The notes beneath the pieces were generated by a model. That model ran no database searches. It had not been told where the DNA came from and saw nothing but the letters and a program-made list of their open reading frames with translations. From Chiua virens (Eukaryota > Basidiomycota > Agaricomycetes > Boletales > Boletaceae): a stretch of 64,000 nucleotides of DNA. The stretch is taken from contig JAHNUO010000018.1 in NCBI GenBank assembly GCA_019787685.1, positions 372,001-436,000 of the forward strand. Direction: 5' to 3'. A program made the position numbers and the translations under genes. Positions 19,821 to 30,366 of this stretch are shown one piece after another; the stretch's first letter is position 1, and every line of letters starts with the position of its first letter.

Positions 19821-19977
19821 TGTAGGAGTTAGATACTCCCTACGGTTGTAGGATACATTTTCCTTGCTCTTCATTATGTCATATCAACTCCCGTCTCATC
19901 CGCCATCGACTTCGTGCCAGCCCAGTTTCATTCCTAGCATTTACAGATCATCCAAATCCAATCCGAGTCCAATCCGA
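19821..19977 (+). repeat. 3' LTR of element B, first 157 bp
   Basis: Family B LTR in plus orientation, TGTAGGAGTTAGATACTCC at the start; interrupted at 19,977 by element D. Together with 25,036-25,583 it makes exactly 705 bp when the CCGA duplication is counted once. Confidence 0.9.
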
Positions 19978-20682
19978 TGTAGAAAAGAAATTATTGGTGA
20001 TGTGAAGAAAGGTGGGGTGATAGGTTCGTCCCACAGGGGGTTATGTTTGAAGGAATGATGAATTCAGGTTTGTCTAAGAGTCCTAGAGGCTGCTGGACGA
20101 TCCGGAATGAAAAGCGGTCGATGTAAAAGTATCCGGGTGGAGGCGAGGCGATGAGAGTATTGATTCGAGTAGATGAGATGCAGAGGAACAATAGGACGAG
20201 GTAAAAGAGAAACTATCCAGCTCACTCATGCACGGGAGAGTAAACAGGAGATCTTCTGAATGTAGAAAGACAATATTTTTGTGTTAGAAACATGGTTTTA
20301 TAGTCCTGGGCATAACCCAGGACTGTTAAAGGTAATCCGACCCTAAGTAAGTGTACAGGATTGACATAAGGTGAGTATGGAAAGAAGGAGTGTCAAACCT
20401 TGTAGATGACAAAGAAAGGAAAGGTGTTAGGATAGTAATGACCTTAATAAGGCCAAATCGAGTAGAACAAGTCAAATCGGATGAAGCGGAATACGTACGA
20501 AAGAACCAGATTGGATCGCGTTGACTCGGATTGGACTCGGATTGGATTTGGATGATCTGTAAACACTTGGAATGAAACCGGGCTGGCACGAAGTTGATGG
20601 TGGATGAGACGGGAGATGATATGACATGATGAAGAGCAAGGAAAATGTATCCTACAACCGTAGGGAGTATCTAACTCCTACA
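19978..20682 (-). repeat. 3' LTR of element D (705 bp)
   Basis: On the plus strand it runs TGTAGAAAAG to CTCCTACA. Near-identical to 24,327-25,031. Confidence 0.95.
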
Positions 20683-21442
20683 CCCGAGGGGAACACATAT
20701 CCGGTATGCGCGATGCTAACTAGGTTATACACACAGTGTCCTATCGTGATGGAGAACGAGTTGGAGGGCGAGGACAAGCCGATCATCGTCGAAAGCAGCA
20801 CAGCCAAGAGCACGCCGCCGACCCATACCGATTCACTGTGGGAGGAAGGCGACATCGACCACGAGGTGCCGTGCGAGCGGTGCGAGGGCGCAGGGTACCC
20901 CTGCTTTGGGGTTCCTAGTTGTGTATGCAGACGCTGCGGAAAGGACCGCCAGAGCTGCACGTATTCAAGCGGACGTGGCGGCAAGAGGGCGAAGACGGAT
21001 GGGAAGGCAGAAGCGACGAGGGTCCCAGGTGAGTAATAATGCGTTGCTCATCAATCTGCGTGTATTAATACACGGTTTAGCTTCGCAAAAACCGGTGGTA
21101 TTCGTACCACCGCGCCGACTGTTTGCGGAACCGTCCAATCCGGTTCCAGATATGCGCAAGGCAAGGCCGAAGCTGTGTCCTAAGGCTAAGGCATCCATCG
21201 TGGACAATGAGGAGGAAGAGGATATGGGCCCCAAGAAGAAGCAGAAGATGTTGGGTCAAGACGGACCCACACACTCTCAGGTCGACATGGCCAAACGGGC
21301 CGTGCTCGCTATGGAGGCAGAGCTGCTCGCCTCCAAAACCGAGTACAAGACGCTCGAGATGCAGTTGGCGGATAAAGGGACGGCAATCACGTCGAAGGAG
21401 GCTGAGTTGGAGAAGGTGAAGGCCGTACTACGGCTTCTGTAG
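20626..21442 (+). pseudogene. 5'-truncated Zn2Cys6 gene of element D, frame open into the LTR
   Basis: Homology with the element B gene starts at about 20,695 (right after 12 nt of LTR-adjacent sequence), so promoter, exon 1 and the first part of exon 2 are deleted. Exon 2b ends at 21,028, intron 21,029-21,080 (52 nt, GTGAGT...TTTAG), exon 3 21,081-21,442. The zinc cluster CX2CX6CX7CX2CX6C is at 20,872-20,958 and the coiled coil ends ELEKVKAVLRLL. Unlike copy B, the A run after the intron has five A and the frame is intact. The reading frame continues left into the LTR to an ATG at 20,626/20,629 (MKSKENVSYNRREYL), so a protein of about 250 residues with LTR-derived N-terminus is possible. Confidence 0.72.
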
Positions 21443-21969
21443 ATAGAGTCGTCGTTCCCACTTTGTCATAGTATAGCAATCGATCCGTGTCCTCTGTCCA
21501 ATCCGGTCGTGATCCCTAATTAAGCAATGAATGGAAAGTGATCAATAACATGAAATGTGAGTGAAAAGAAACGAGAATAATTAATACGGGGTGCGGTTGT
21601 CTATCCGGCTTGTCTTCTTCGGTCATCTTTCGAGTCTATACCTGTGCTGATCGCTTCGCCGAGCGGCCGGATTGTGTATGACAGTATTCAGTTTCAGATG
21701 AGAGAAAAGAAGTAGTAGCGAAAGTGAATATCTAAATAACAACGGTTATGATCGAAGACAAAGGAACTGGCAGTATACGAATGGTTTCGTTGTTTTATTT
21801 TTCTGTCTTGTTGTATCGAAGGAAAGAGTGTATCGTATAAATTGTCTGTGTGTTTAGCGGCGGTTTTCATTGTTTTAGAGGCACCGGATTGAATCCCGGG
21901 GTGAGATAGAGAGCGCCAGTTGAATCCTGAGGTAGAGACGGATACATATCATATGGCTGACTTTATGTT
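21443..21969. other. Non-coding spacer of element D
   Basis: No gene is seen. Homologous, inverted, to 7,046-7,535 of element B, including the CCCGGGGTGAGATAGAGAGC motif region near 21,893. Confidence 0.6.
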
Positions 21970-24018
21970 TTATGCTTTGAGACGATGCTTGGACCATTGC
22001 CAAGTAGTCGCAACGTCGACTAACAACGGCGGATCATCAGGTTGAACTATAAAATCAATGAACCGGTTAGTAATGCACAGAAACGGATCCGTATACGAGT
22101 GGATGGCATCGAAAGTGCGTGTTATGCGACTAAAAACGTGAAAAACTGAGCTTGGTATTAGGTACCAACCAAGCTCACACCAAGGGGAACTTGAAATGAT
22201 GACCTCCCGGGCATTGAAAGTACGCAAGGGCTGCGTTATATGTACTCGCGGATTAAGCAGTGACAGATGAGGAATAGGTGGATTAAGTTTTGAAGGCTCT
22301 GTGGTGAAACCGGCTACCCAGGCGGATGGTGAGAATGAAGGCAAAGCGGCCATAACGGAAGACCAGATGTGAACGAGGGGAACTTGAATAGTAAACGACA
22401 GAAACGCGGATGAACGAATGCAAGAAGGAGGTGGATTAAAATGGGGTAGGGACTCGTGTGTAGGTAGAATGAGTAGTTGAAAGGTGCCTGCACGAACGTT
22501 CAGATGTTTCGTGGGCCTTGGGAGTATGCAAACGGCAGTGATCTGGATACGACCGGTTGGGACTGTCTCAGCCAGCGGATCACGACAATCCCTTACAAAC
22601 TGGCTGACACTCGTTTGTCCTAAAATGTTAGTCTTGCGCGGGTATGAAACAAAAATAGATAAAAATGAATGCCTGGGATGGTCAGGGTACAGCCGAGGGG
22701 GCTCGTGTATACTGTGGATCGAAATGATATTACTGGCCGGTAACGCCTGACTCGGTACAATAGCGGTCCACAGATGGAACAGCTGTAGTAGGAAAAGGGA
22801 AAATGATCGGCACGAATGGGGGATGGGTCGATAGGGAGCATTTGAGAGTGATTTCGGGGGAATGGGACGAGAGGCCGGATTGGATGCGAGACCGAGTTCG
22901 GACACGACAACGGGGGTATTTCATAGCTGGGAAATGGCGGGGCTGATTATAGGTTCTACCGATCCGTCATTTGGATCATCCGAATCACGACCGGTTTCGA
23001 TTGGACGTGGTGCTGTGTCGTGTACTACCAGCCGAGTTGTTACCGAATATGACAGAGTGTCCAGTTCGATGTCAAGTAGGTCGCAAGGACAGGCTGACCG
23101 TGCGCCCGTGATGCTGAGAGGTGTCATGATGACGGTTGTACGAGGTGCAATTGGGATTGAGAGTGGTGAGACCGGTTCAGTTAACACGGTCGAATCGATA
23201 ATAAAATCTGTCAGTCGTTCCGTAACCGACGGTCGCGATGACAGAGCAACACACGGGTTGATCTCCGTAACTGGTGCGATAACCACAGCACTATATGAGT
23301 TAGTAGGCAGTCCTTGGATTGATGGTGAAATAAAAACGGATGAAGAGATGGGTCGGTTATACGGAAGCGGATTGTAGGTGTCAGGTAGCAAAAGCGGAGG
23401 TGATTGAAGGCAAAGCGAAGGTGTAGGTGTAAAATAAGAATGTGATCCTGATAAAAGAAACTCGGCTGCATCACGAACGTCATCGAGCACATACGAGGCA
23501 TCTGGGTGGATATCCAGTCGCAGGATTGCTAACCATCGATGAATCTTGTACTGTAAATCGACTGGGAAACCACTAAGAAAAAGAAAGTCTCGATCAAGAG
23601 TTGCTATTCGTTGTCGGGTGAGAAGGAATGATGATAGTTTTGTAAATTCCCGAATATACTTCCCCAGCTCATCAAGGGAGCGCATTGACTTGGATTGATA
23701 GTGATTGACGAGATTTTGGAGATCTTCGAAACAGTACTGGTTATCAAGTTCCAGGTAGAGTGTCTTGACGGCTATAACAAATGCCTGCCAATCTGGTGGA
23801 TTGGCAACCGCTTCAGGTAGGGTCTCCCAAAGGTCACGTATACTGGGATCGACGTAATGCAATGCATACCATACTTTCTTCGATTGGGGCAGTCCAACGC
23901 ATGTGCAAAGAAAGTCGTCATTGTCTAGATATGGTTGGAGATGGGAAGCTTTTCCGCTGAAGGTTGGTACATCCAGGGTGCCTTGATATGGCATCCAGAT
24001 TGTGCTAGCCGCGATCAT
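21970..24018 (-). pseudogene. Element D gag fused to an unknown C-terminal region, one stop
   Basis: ATG at 24,018. The frame is 683 codons to 21,970 with a single internal TGA at 22,923-22,921, where CGA would read Arg. Residues 1-200 are a gag domain aligned with that of element A (YLDNDDFLCTCVGL, LWETLPEAVANPPDWQAF, LDRDFLFLSGFP, AAEFLLSGS). The rest is Ser/Pro/Thr-rich and unrecognised; it has no zinc knuckle, protease or RT, and it ends WQWSKHRLKA, shared with element B. It may package a non-autonomous RNA. Strong antisense frames in this stretch are shadows. Confidence 0.7.
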
Positions 24019-24307
24019 GATGGACGGAAATGGTGTCAGTTGATTGTCTGATGCGCTCGTGACCTTCGTAGCTAAGGGCGGATGTATCGTGAGACATGGA
24101 GGAAGGGTTAGTAACGGTACAGGGGTGCGAGCAGGGTGAATGGGAACTAAAAGTCAGAAGGTATCGTAACCGGATCCGAAAAAATATAAGGTTTGTGAAA
24201 CCAGCTAAGGCGCAAGTTGGGGACGGATGTAGGCGAGGTGCATGGCAAAATGAAGGGAAAGCAGTAGGAGAGCAAAGACGTCCGAATCCGAACCTTCTGA
24301 AACCTCC

Positions 24308-24326
24308 CCTCGTGGTGGGCTCCAGT
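24308..24326 (-). promoter_or_regulatory. primer-binding site of element D
   Basis: Minus-strand ACTGGAGCCCACCACGAGG follows the 5' LTR directly and differs from the element A site by one base (G/A). Confidence 0.65.
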
Positions 24327-25031
24327 TGTAGAAAAGAAATTATTGGTGATGTGAAGAAAGGTGGGGCGATAGGTTCGTCCCAAAGGGGGTTATGTTTGAA
24401 GGAATGATGGATTCAGGTTTGTCTAAGAGTCCTAGAGGCTGCTGGACGATCCGGAATGAAAAGCGGTCGATGTAAAAGTATCCGGGTGGAGGCGAGGCGA
24501 TGAGAGTATTGATTCGAGTAGATGAGACGCAGAGGAACAATAGGACGAGGTAAAAGAGAAACTATCCAGCTCACTCATGCACGGGAGAGTAAACAGGAGA
24601 TCTTCTGAATGTAGAAAGACAATATTTTTGTGTTAGAAACATGGTTTTATAGTCCTGGGCATAACCCAGGACTGTTAAAGGTAATCCGACCCTAAGTAAG
24701 TGTACAGGATTGACATAAGGTGAGTATGGAAAGAAGGAGTGTCAAACCTTGTAGATGACAAAGAAAGGAAAGGTGTTAGGATAGTAATGACCTTAATAAG
24801 GCCAAATCGAGTAGAACAAGTCAAATCGGATGAAGCGGAATACGTACGAAAGAACCAGATTGGATCGCGTTGACTCGGATTGGACTCGGATTGGATTTGG
24901 ATGATCTGTAAACACTTGGAATGAAACTGGGCTGGCACGAAGTTGATGGTGGATGAGACGGGAGATGATATGACATGATGAAGAGCGAGGAAAATGTATC
25001 CTACAACCGTAGGGAGTATCTAACTCCTACA
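24327..25031 (-). repeat. 5' LTR of element D (705 bp)
   Basis: Family B LTR; see element D. The 5' end on the minus strand (TGTAGGAGTTAGATACTCC) contains a short dyad, GGAGT...ACTCC. Confidence 0.95.
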
Positions 25032-25035
25032 CCGA

Positions 25036-25583
25036 GTCAACACAATCCAATCCAGTTCCATCGTATGTATTCCGCTTCATCCGATTTGACTTGTTCTGCT
25101 TGATTTGGCCTTATTAAGGTCATTACTATCCTAACACCTTTTCTTTCTTTGTCATCTACAAGGTTTGACACTCCTTCTTAGCATACTCACCCTATGTCGA
25201 TCCTGTACACTTACTTAGGGTCGGATTACCTTTAACAGTCCTGGGTTATGCCCAGGACTATAAAACCATGTTTCTAACACAAAAACATTGTCTTTCTGCA
25301 TTCAGGAGATCTCCTGTTTACTCTCCCATGTGTGAGTGAGCTGGATAGTTTTTATTTTACCTCGTCCTATCGTTCCTCTGCATCTCATCTACTCGAAACA
25401 ATACTCTCATGTCCTTGCCTCCACCTGGATACTTTTACATCGACCGCTTTTCATTCCGGATCATTCAGCAGCCTCTAGGACTCTTAGACAAACCTGAATC
25501 CATCATTCCTTCAAATATAACCCCCCTTGGGACAAACCTATCGCCCCACCTTTCTTCTTATCGCCTATTATTTCTTTTCTACA
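25036..25583 (+). repeat. 3' LTR of element B, remaining 548 bp
   Basis: Second part of the LTR begun at 19,821, ending TTTTCTACA. The core promoter dyad is perfect here: arms 25,237-25,245 and 25,251-25,259, TATAAAA at 25,259. The sequence directly after it, CTGT, is not its own target duplication but that of the LTR at 28,047, exchanged by inversion. Confidence 0.88.
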
Positions 25584-26080
25584 CTGTTTTGCCTCAGACT
25601 CCTTTATTTTATTTTTGATGCTCGTTATTCATACTTAGCATTGGCTAGACCATGTCATGCAGCCCTTGCAGGGACATTTGGGTGCCTCTCAAACTGTATA
25701 CCGTACGAAAACCTTCTTTTTTTATTATTATCCTTACTTAGGACAAGTCTGAGGGTATTCCCGAGGACTATAAATTCACTGTATTGACAAAATACAGTAG
25801 CTTTTGCCCATGCGCATCTGTCTCACATTGTTTTCACTCGACGTTCGCTTTCTCTCGCTCTCCTCGTGTTTTATCAATCCGGATTTGGACTGCCATGTCC
25901 ACTTTTCTATCTGTTTTAATCTGGATTCACCCCGGATTCACCTCGGACTACTCAAAAACCATTTCTCGTCGTTCACCAACTCAGCATTGTCCCTGGGTCA
26001 AACGGAATTGCATTCCTTCACCCTTTTCTTGCTTTCAATCCCCCTGAGTACTGCACTTCAGCCGGGATTTATTACCTTCA
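25584..26080 (+). repeat. Family E solo LTR, 3' part
   Basis: Matches 37,687-38,179 of the intact family E LTR, ending ATTACCTTCA. Following 4 bp ACGT pair with ATGT (minus strand at 28,875-28,872) as a decayed duplication. Confidence 0.88.
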
Positions 26081-27499
26081 ACGTGCCAATGCACACGTTC
26101 ACTGGCAACTTGAAGTGAGTCCCACTCACAGGCAGGCAGGCTCGGGCAGTCTCCACCTAAGAATATATCAAAGGGACTGAATGAAATGGAATTTGCTTGA
26201 CCAAACTGGATCCTCAACAACATTCAAAATAAAATCTGAACAACCACCTGGCACGTTATCATGATGCCGGCCCGAGAGGGATGACTTGGACAACACAGTG
26301 CCAGTGAATGACTCACCACATGAACAACCTAGATGAACCCACGTAATGAAAAAATGGACCTATAGAATTCAAGTTAAGATCACAAGAAAGATGAGCAAGC
26401 TCCAAATTTTAGCTTGTGGTAGTAAGCATGAGGTGAATGGGCCAATTCCAAGATAATATAATACTTGGAAGTTGGTACAGAATGGTATGTACACCAATGA
26501 TACCATTTCTCAATCCAGGCTGCCTGTGCTCCAGTTCTCACTTTTACATAATGTTTATGTGTGTGTAGCACTCGGGCACTGGGAGATCAAATGAACTCAA
26601 GCCGCTAAGCTTAGTCGACTTTTTTCACATTGTAGTACAAGACTCCGAGTCTACACCCGGACTTCCCACCTCTTCACACACACTTGGCACACTTACTCAT
26701 GTATCCATTTACACTGATTGCACCATCATGGCCCAGGTGACTCGGAGTGCAGAGTGCAGACTTGGATCAGATGTCCCTTTGTTAGACTGCAAGTGTAAGT
26801 CCCTACATCTGAATTTCTGAACCCTTGCAGCTTTGCCCATGTCAGTAGTATGTTACTTAGACCTTGCCATTCAAGTTGTGGACGCATTCTCACTCACTAT
26901 CTGCTCCAAGTTATCTGAAGAAATACAATGGTTGACTCAGGGGAGATCAATCCACTTATCCGAATGGGAGGCGTTCTCACTTATCTGCTTCAAATTATCT
27001 GAAGGAATACAACAGTCGACTTGGGCTCAAGCCCACCCTTTGGAGGAATATTAATCCATTGGAATAGGTCTCAGTGAGGCATTCTTACTTATCTGAAGGC
27101 ATATGGCTCAGGCTTGAGCCCGCCTTTCAGGGAAGATCAACCCAAATGGGGCAGAATTTCTCACTTGCGAGGAGGTATACGACTGGGCTTAAGCCTTACT
27201 CAAGCTCTCTTTTCTTTGTGGAGAGAGTGATAAGTGCACAGGTAATCTGCAACCCTTCGAAAGACCCTGAACTTTGTTTAATAGCTGTGTCCTTAGGAGT
27301 CAAATAACACTTACCGCTCATCATACCAACTTGTATGATGACATTACTGCCATGCTATAGGCCAAGGTTCTTAGAAGTGGGGCCTTGCCCATGGTAAGTA
27401 CTAATCACGCTAGCAGACCTTATAAGAATTGTCATGGTTTTCTGACAGCAAGCCAGACTTACCCTCTCTCCACTTTGCCAACTACTTGTGACGCACTCT
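26081..27499. other. No recognisable gene
   Basis: AT-rich unique-looking sequence with only short unconserved frames. Three loosely similar stretches around ATCTGAAG-AATACAA (26,915, 26,998, 27,090) suggest a decayed tandem repeat of about 85 bp. Confidence 0.4.
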
Positions 27500-28046
27500 A
27501 TGTCCATCCAGGAACTTCCTGCTCTGCACACCCTGACCGCTGAAGCTCAAGGTGATGCCCTATTTTCCAGTGGCAGTCATGAGAACAAGCAACTTCTGTC
27601 CAGAACAAAACATCAAATCAGGGAGTGAGAGGATGAGGTCAAGCAGCTTCAATTGCGCAAGGAATCAAAACAATTGTAAGTCCTCATACCTTCCTACTGC
27701 CTGATTAAGTTGATCAACCCAAATATTTCCACTTGCAGAAACTCTGCCAGTACTGTTAACAAAGGGCACACATTTAGGAGAGTCATCTCTTTGTTTGAAA
27801 ACCCAATTGACCTTGTCCATGAATACAATCAACAAGCAGAGATTGCAGATCAAGATCTGGACAGTGAGGATAACCCATTTCCACATTCTCCTGGGTGAGT
27901 GTCATTCCTGAGTCATCACACTTTCTATAGCGTTAACTGATATCCATAGCCACAACTGCCTTCACCAAGGGTTTCAAGAATTTCTTGAATTTTTCCTGTG
28001 GATCAAGACTAAATTAATGACTTGCGAGGCTGCCAAACTTGATCGT
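27500..28046 (+). pseudogene. Host-type gene fragment 1, three exons, cut by element B
   Basis: Possible ATG at 27,500 (MSIQELPALHTL). Exon 1 27,500-27,675, intron 27,676-27,738 (63 nt, GTAAGT...TTGCAG), exon 2 27,739-27,894 (NSASTVNKGHTFRRVISLF...), intron 27,895-27,949 (55 nt, GTGAGT...CCATAG), exon 3 27,950-28,046. The phases join. One TGA (about 27,627) stands where CGA would fit. The protein is rich in Glu/Lys/Gln; I do not recognise it. It ends at the family-B LTR at 28,047; before the inversion it faced element B, so element B probably broke it. Confidence 0.5.
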
Positions 28047-28751
28047 TGTAGAAAAGAAATAATAGGCGATAAGAAGAAAGGTGGGGTGATAGGTTTGTCC
28101 CAAGGGGGGTTATATTTGAAGGAATGATGGATTCAGGTTTGTCTAAGAGTCCTAGAGGCTGCTGAATGATCCGGAATGAAAAGCGGTCGATGTAAAAGTA
28201 TCCAGGTGGAGGCAAGGACATGAGAGTATTGTTTCGAGTAGATGAGATGCAGAGGAACGATAGGACGAGGTAAAATAAAAACTATCCAGCTCACTCACAC
28301 ATGGGAGAGTAAACAGGAGATCTCCTGAATGCAGAAAGACAATGTTTTTGTGTTAGAAACATGGTTTTATAGTCCTGGGCATAACCCAGGACTGTTAAAG
28401 GTAATCCGACCCTAAGTAAGTGTACAGGATCGACATAGGGTGAGTATGCTAAGAAGGAGTATCAAACCTTGTAGATGACAAAGAAAGAAAAGGTGTTAGG
28501 ATAGTAATGACCTTAATAAGGCCAAATCAAGCAGAACAAGTCAAATCGGATGAAGCGGAATACATATGATGGAACCGGATTGGATTGTGTTGACTCAGAT
28601 TGGACTCGGATTGGATTTGGATGATCTGTAAACGCTAGGAATGAAACCGGGCTGGCACGAAGTCGATGGCGGATGAGACGGGAGTTGATATGACATAATG
28701 AAGAGCAAGGAAAATGTATCCTACAACTGTAGGGAGTATCTAACTCCTACA
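28047..28751 (-). repeat. Solo LTR, family B (705 bp)
   Basis: Plus-strand ends TGTAGAAAAG and CTCCTACA. Its flanks TCGT and ACAG do not match each other, but ACAG matches CTGT at 25,584 as its inverse. It was inserted in a family-E LTR and took part in the inversion. Confidence 0.9.
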
Positions 28752-28871
28752 ACAGGCGCAGATACAGCAATCCAGATGAGTTCGCACAAGCAGACAGATC
28801 AGGATTGGGATCAGGTAATGACAGGGTGTGGAAACATGCTATGCGAGCACAGGGAATACCTATTCCCTACA
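28752..28871 (-). repeat. Family E solo LTR, 5' part (120 bp)
   Basis: Minus-strand TGTAGGGAATAGGTATTCCC, the start of the family E LTR found whole at 37,566. The remainder is at 25,584-26,080. Confidence 0.85.
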
Positions 28872-29953
28872 ACATGCATGCCAGCCCCCTGCTGTCCCAC
28901 ATGGTACCAAGGCTGCCAGTGCATGTGCTCATCTCACATCCACCTGTGTTGCTCACTGCTCTTGTCCAGTCACTTTTTCCATTCTATCCACATGGTCGTA
29001 GCTGATGATCTATCTCCATGGAGTCAACTTTGCTCACTTATATGGATGTAGACTCATGCACTTGCCTCCTCACTTTACCCTGCACATGAACATTCTTGTG
29101 TGAACAACCCTCAAGCAACAAACTTGAAGCACTGTTGGGTTCCAGTCCTGATAGTCTCCTAATCGCTCACACTGTGAGTTGTTTCGTTTCTTCACCTGAT
29201 CACGGCCGCTGTTGTGTCACCATGTCATAGCTACATCTTGGTGGCATTCATTATGAATCAATTCCTGACAGGCTGTGACATTGAAACGATAACAAATATC
29301 ATTGCTCCTAGTCACTGGTGGCTATTGTATGGGCAAGTTGAAGGGAGTTTGGAAGACTAAAGCCTCTTCAAAGGTGAGATCATCTGTTACTCCAGTCACA
29401 GTGTTGAGAAACTGTCACCCATGCAAGATATGATTAAGAATTTGATTCCAATTCCAATTTCAGATGTGACTGCATGGGAGCTGTGGCATTTAAGCTCTGT
29501 TCCAAAGAATGACTATGCAAGTCAAGTTCCTCCCACTGGCCTGCAGTCACGTCATCATTCGTCATAAACGACACTCTAATCCTTTCCCCTTCTTCAAACA
29601 CAGATTCGACAGAACTGAGTCCATCTATGCCTTTCTCACTCGACGCCTTGCTCTTTCATACCCCTAATAAGTGCCTAATGAATCATCGGGGGGAAACACG
29701 TCCCTCCCCATCTTCATCATCCCCAGAATCTCCCAGAAGACCAGTTTCTGTCTATCAAAAGTGTACTATGGATGCTCACAAATTGATGAAGAAGATGCTC
29801 ACCCCTTCCCAACATCGAGTATGCCAACCTTTCGAGTTGCGATTTGTGATGAGGTCCTTGGATAGGACATCTCACTCTTCACTATCACTGGATAATACGA
29901 TTGATGTTAGTTTTAGTGTTCAAAATCACTGATGTGTTCTAATTTAAACTTAG
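28872..29953. other. No firm gene; short unconserved frames
   Basis: A Ser/Pro-rich frame at 29,627-29,932 precedes a possible splice acceptor (TAAACTTAG at 29,945-29,953) for the next fragment. Otherwise nothing recognisable. Confidence 0.35.
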
Positions 29954-30312
29954 GGGGAGGATGCATTCAGAGAAGGATTGAGACAGTTGCCTCAGCATCT
30001 TGTGAGGCAGTTTTATATTGCCAAGCTTGCTTCCAGGGACTGTATCCTGGCCTGTATTGCAAGCAACCTTCATGAGATTGATGCTCTGGAGAAGACTCAA
30101 ATGGTCCTCTTGGAAGTCAAGAAGCATGATCAAGCCATGCTGGCCACTGCTGACCAAGAGTTAACAGCCCTGAAAGAAGTGACTGAACCCAATGTAGTGA
30201 TATTGAGCAAGACATCGCTTTTCATCATGCTGTCTATGCTGATGAGTTGGTAGCTTTGACGGTCTTGAACACACAGCTGAGCCATATGTTGAACCTCTCT
30301 GACCTCGGATAA
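29954..30312 (+). pseudogene. Host-type gene fragment 2, coiled-coil protein
   Basis: Follows an acceptor AAACTTAG. Reads GEDAFREGLRQLPQHLVRQFYIAKLASRDCI..., a Leu/Glu/Lys-rich helix (KKHDQAMLATADQELTALKEV) with coiled-coil character. A one-base shift near 30,197 is needed to continue to the stop at 30,310. Unrecognised. It lies upstream of the solo LTR at 30,367. Confidence 0.4.
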
Positions 30313-30366
30313 TCAAGTCAATCTGAACAAATGTCAGGACATCAGGTTTCAGGAGCACAGGAACAT

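Larger units (their letters stand above)
19978..25031 (-). mobile_element. Element D: non-autonomous gypsy-type element, gag plus antisense Zn2Cys6 gene, no pol
   Basis: Minus-strand element of 5,054 bp flanked by a perfect 4-bp duplication CCGA (19,974-19,977 and 25,032-25,035). The LTRs are both 705 bp (24,327-25,031 and 19,978-20,682) and differ at only about six to seven places by eye, so the insertion is recent. Order on its own strand: 5' LTR, primer-binding site, one long gag-containing ORF, spacer, antisense Zn2Cys6 gene (plus strand), 3' LTR. No protease, RT or integrase is present, so it must rely on another element for reverse transcription and integration. Confidence 0.92.
6404..25583 (+). 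mobile_element. Element B, gypsy-type with antisense Zn2Cys6 gene, multiply interrupted
   Basis: Plus-strand element whose left part is cut off by gypsy C. Its own sequence is 6,404-8,435, 19,292-19,977 and 25,036-25,583. It is recognised by collinear homology with element D: C-terminal ORF (to 7,045), a 500-bp spacer, antisense Zn2Cys6 gene, then the same 12 nt (TTCCCCTCGGG region) directly before the 3' LTR at 19,821. Element A is inserted in its Zn2Cys6 gene (duplication CCGC/CTGC) and element D in its 3' LTR (duplication CCGA). The gag and pol regions are not visible; its 5' end should lie left of the window. Confidence 0.75.
25584..28046. other. Segment inverted between two opposite family-B LTRs
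   Basis: The left end (25,584-26,080) is the 3' part of an LTR of family E, whose missing 5' part lies on the opposite strand at 28,752-28,871. The two broken ends carry CTGT (25,584) and ACAG (28,752), the two halves of one duplication. Flipping 25,584-28,046 rebuilds a family-E LTR of 613 bp holding a family-B solo LTR. The right end (28,043-28,046, TCGT) then becomes the flank of element B. Confidence 0.8.

Noticed and set aside
22862..23377. Plus-strand frame of 171 codons opposite the D gag
   Set aside because: Shadow of the longer minus-strand ORF, which has a recognisable gag domain.
26915..27110. Three copies of an 85-bp tandem repeat as a separate feature
   Set aside because: Similarity is patchy and I cannot fix the borders; mentioned only in the region note.
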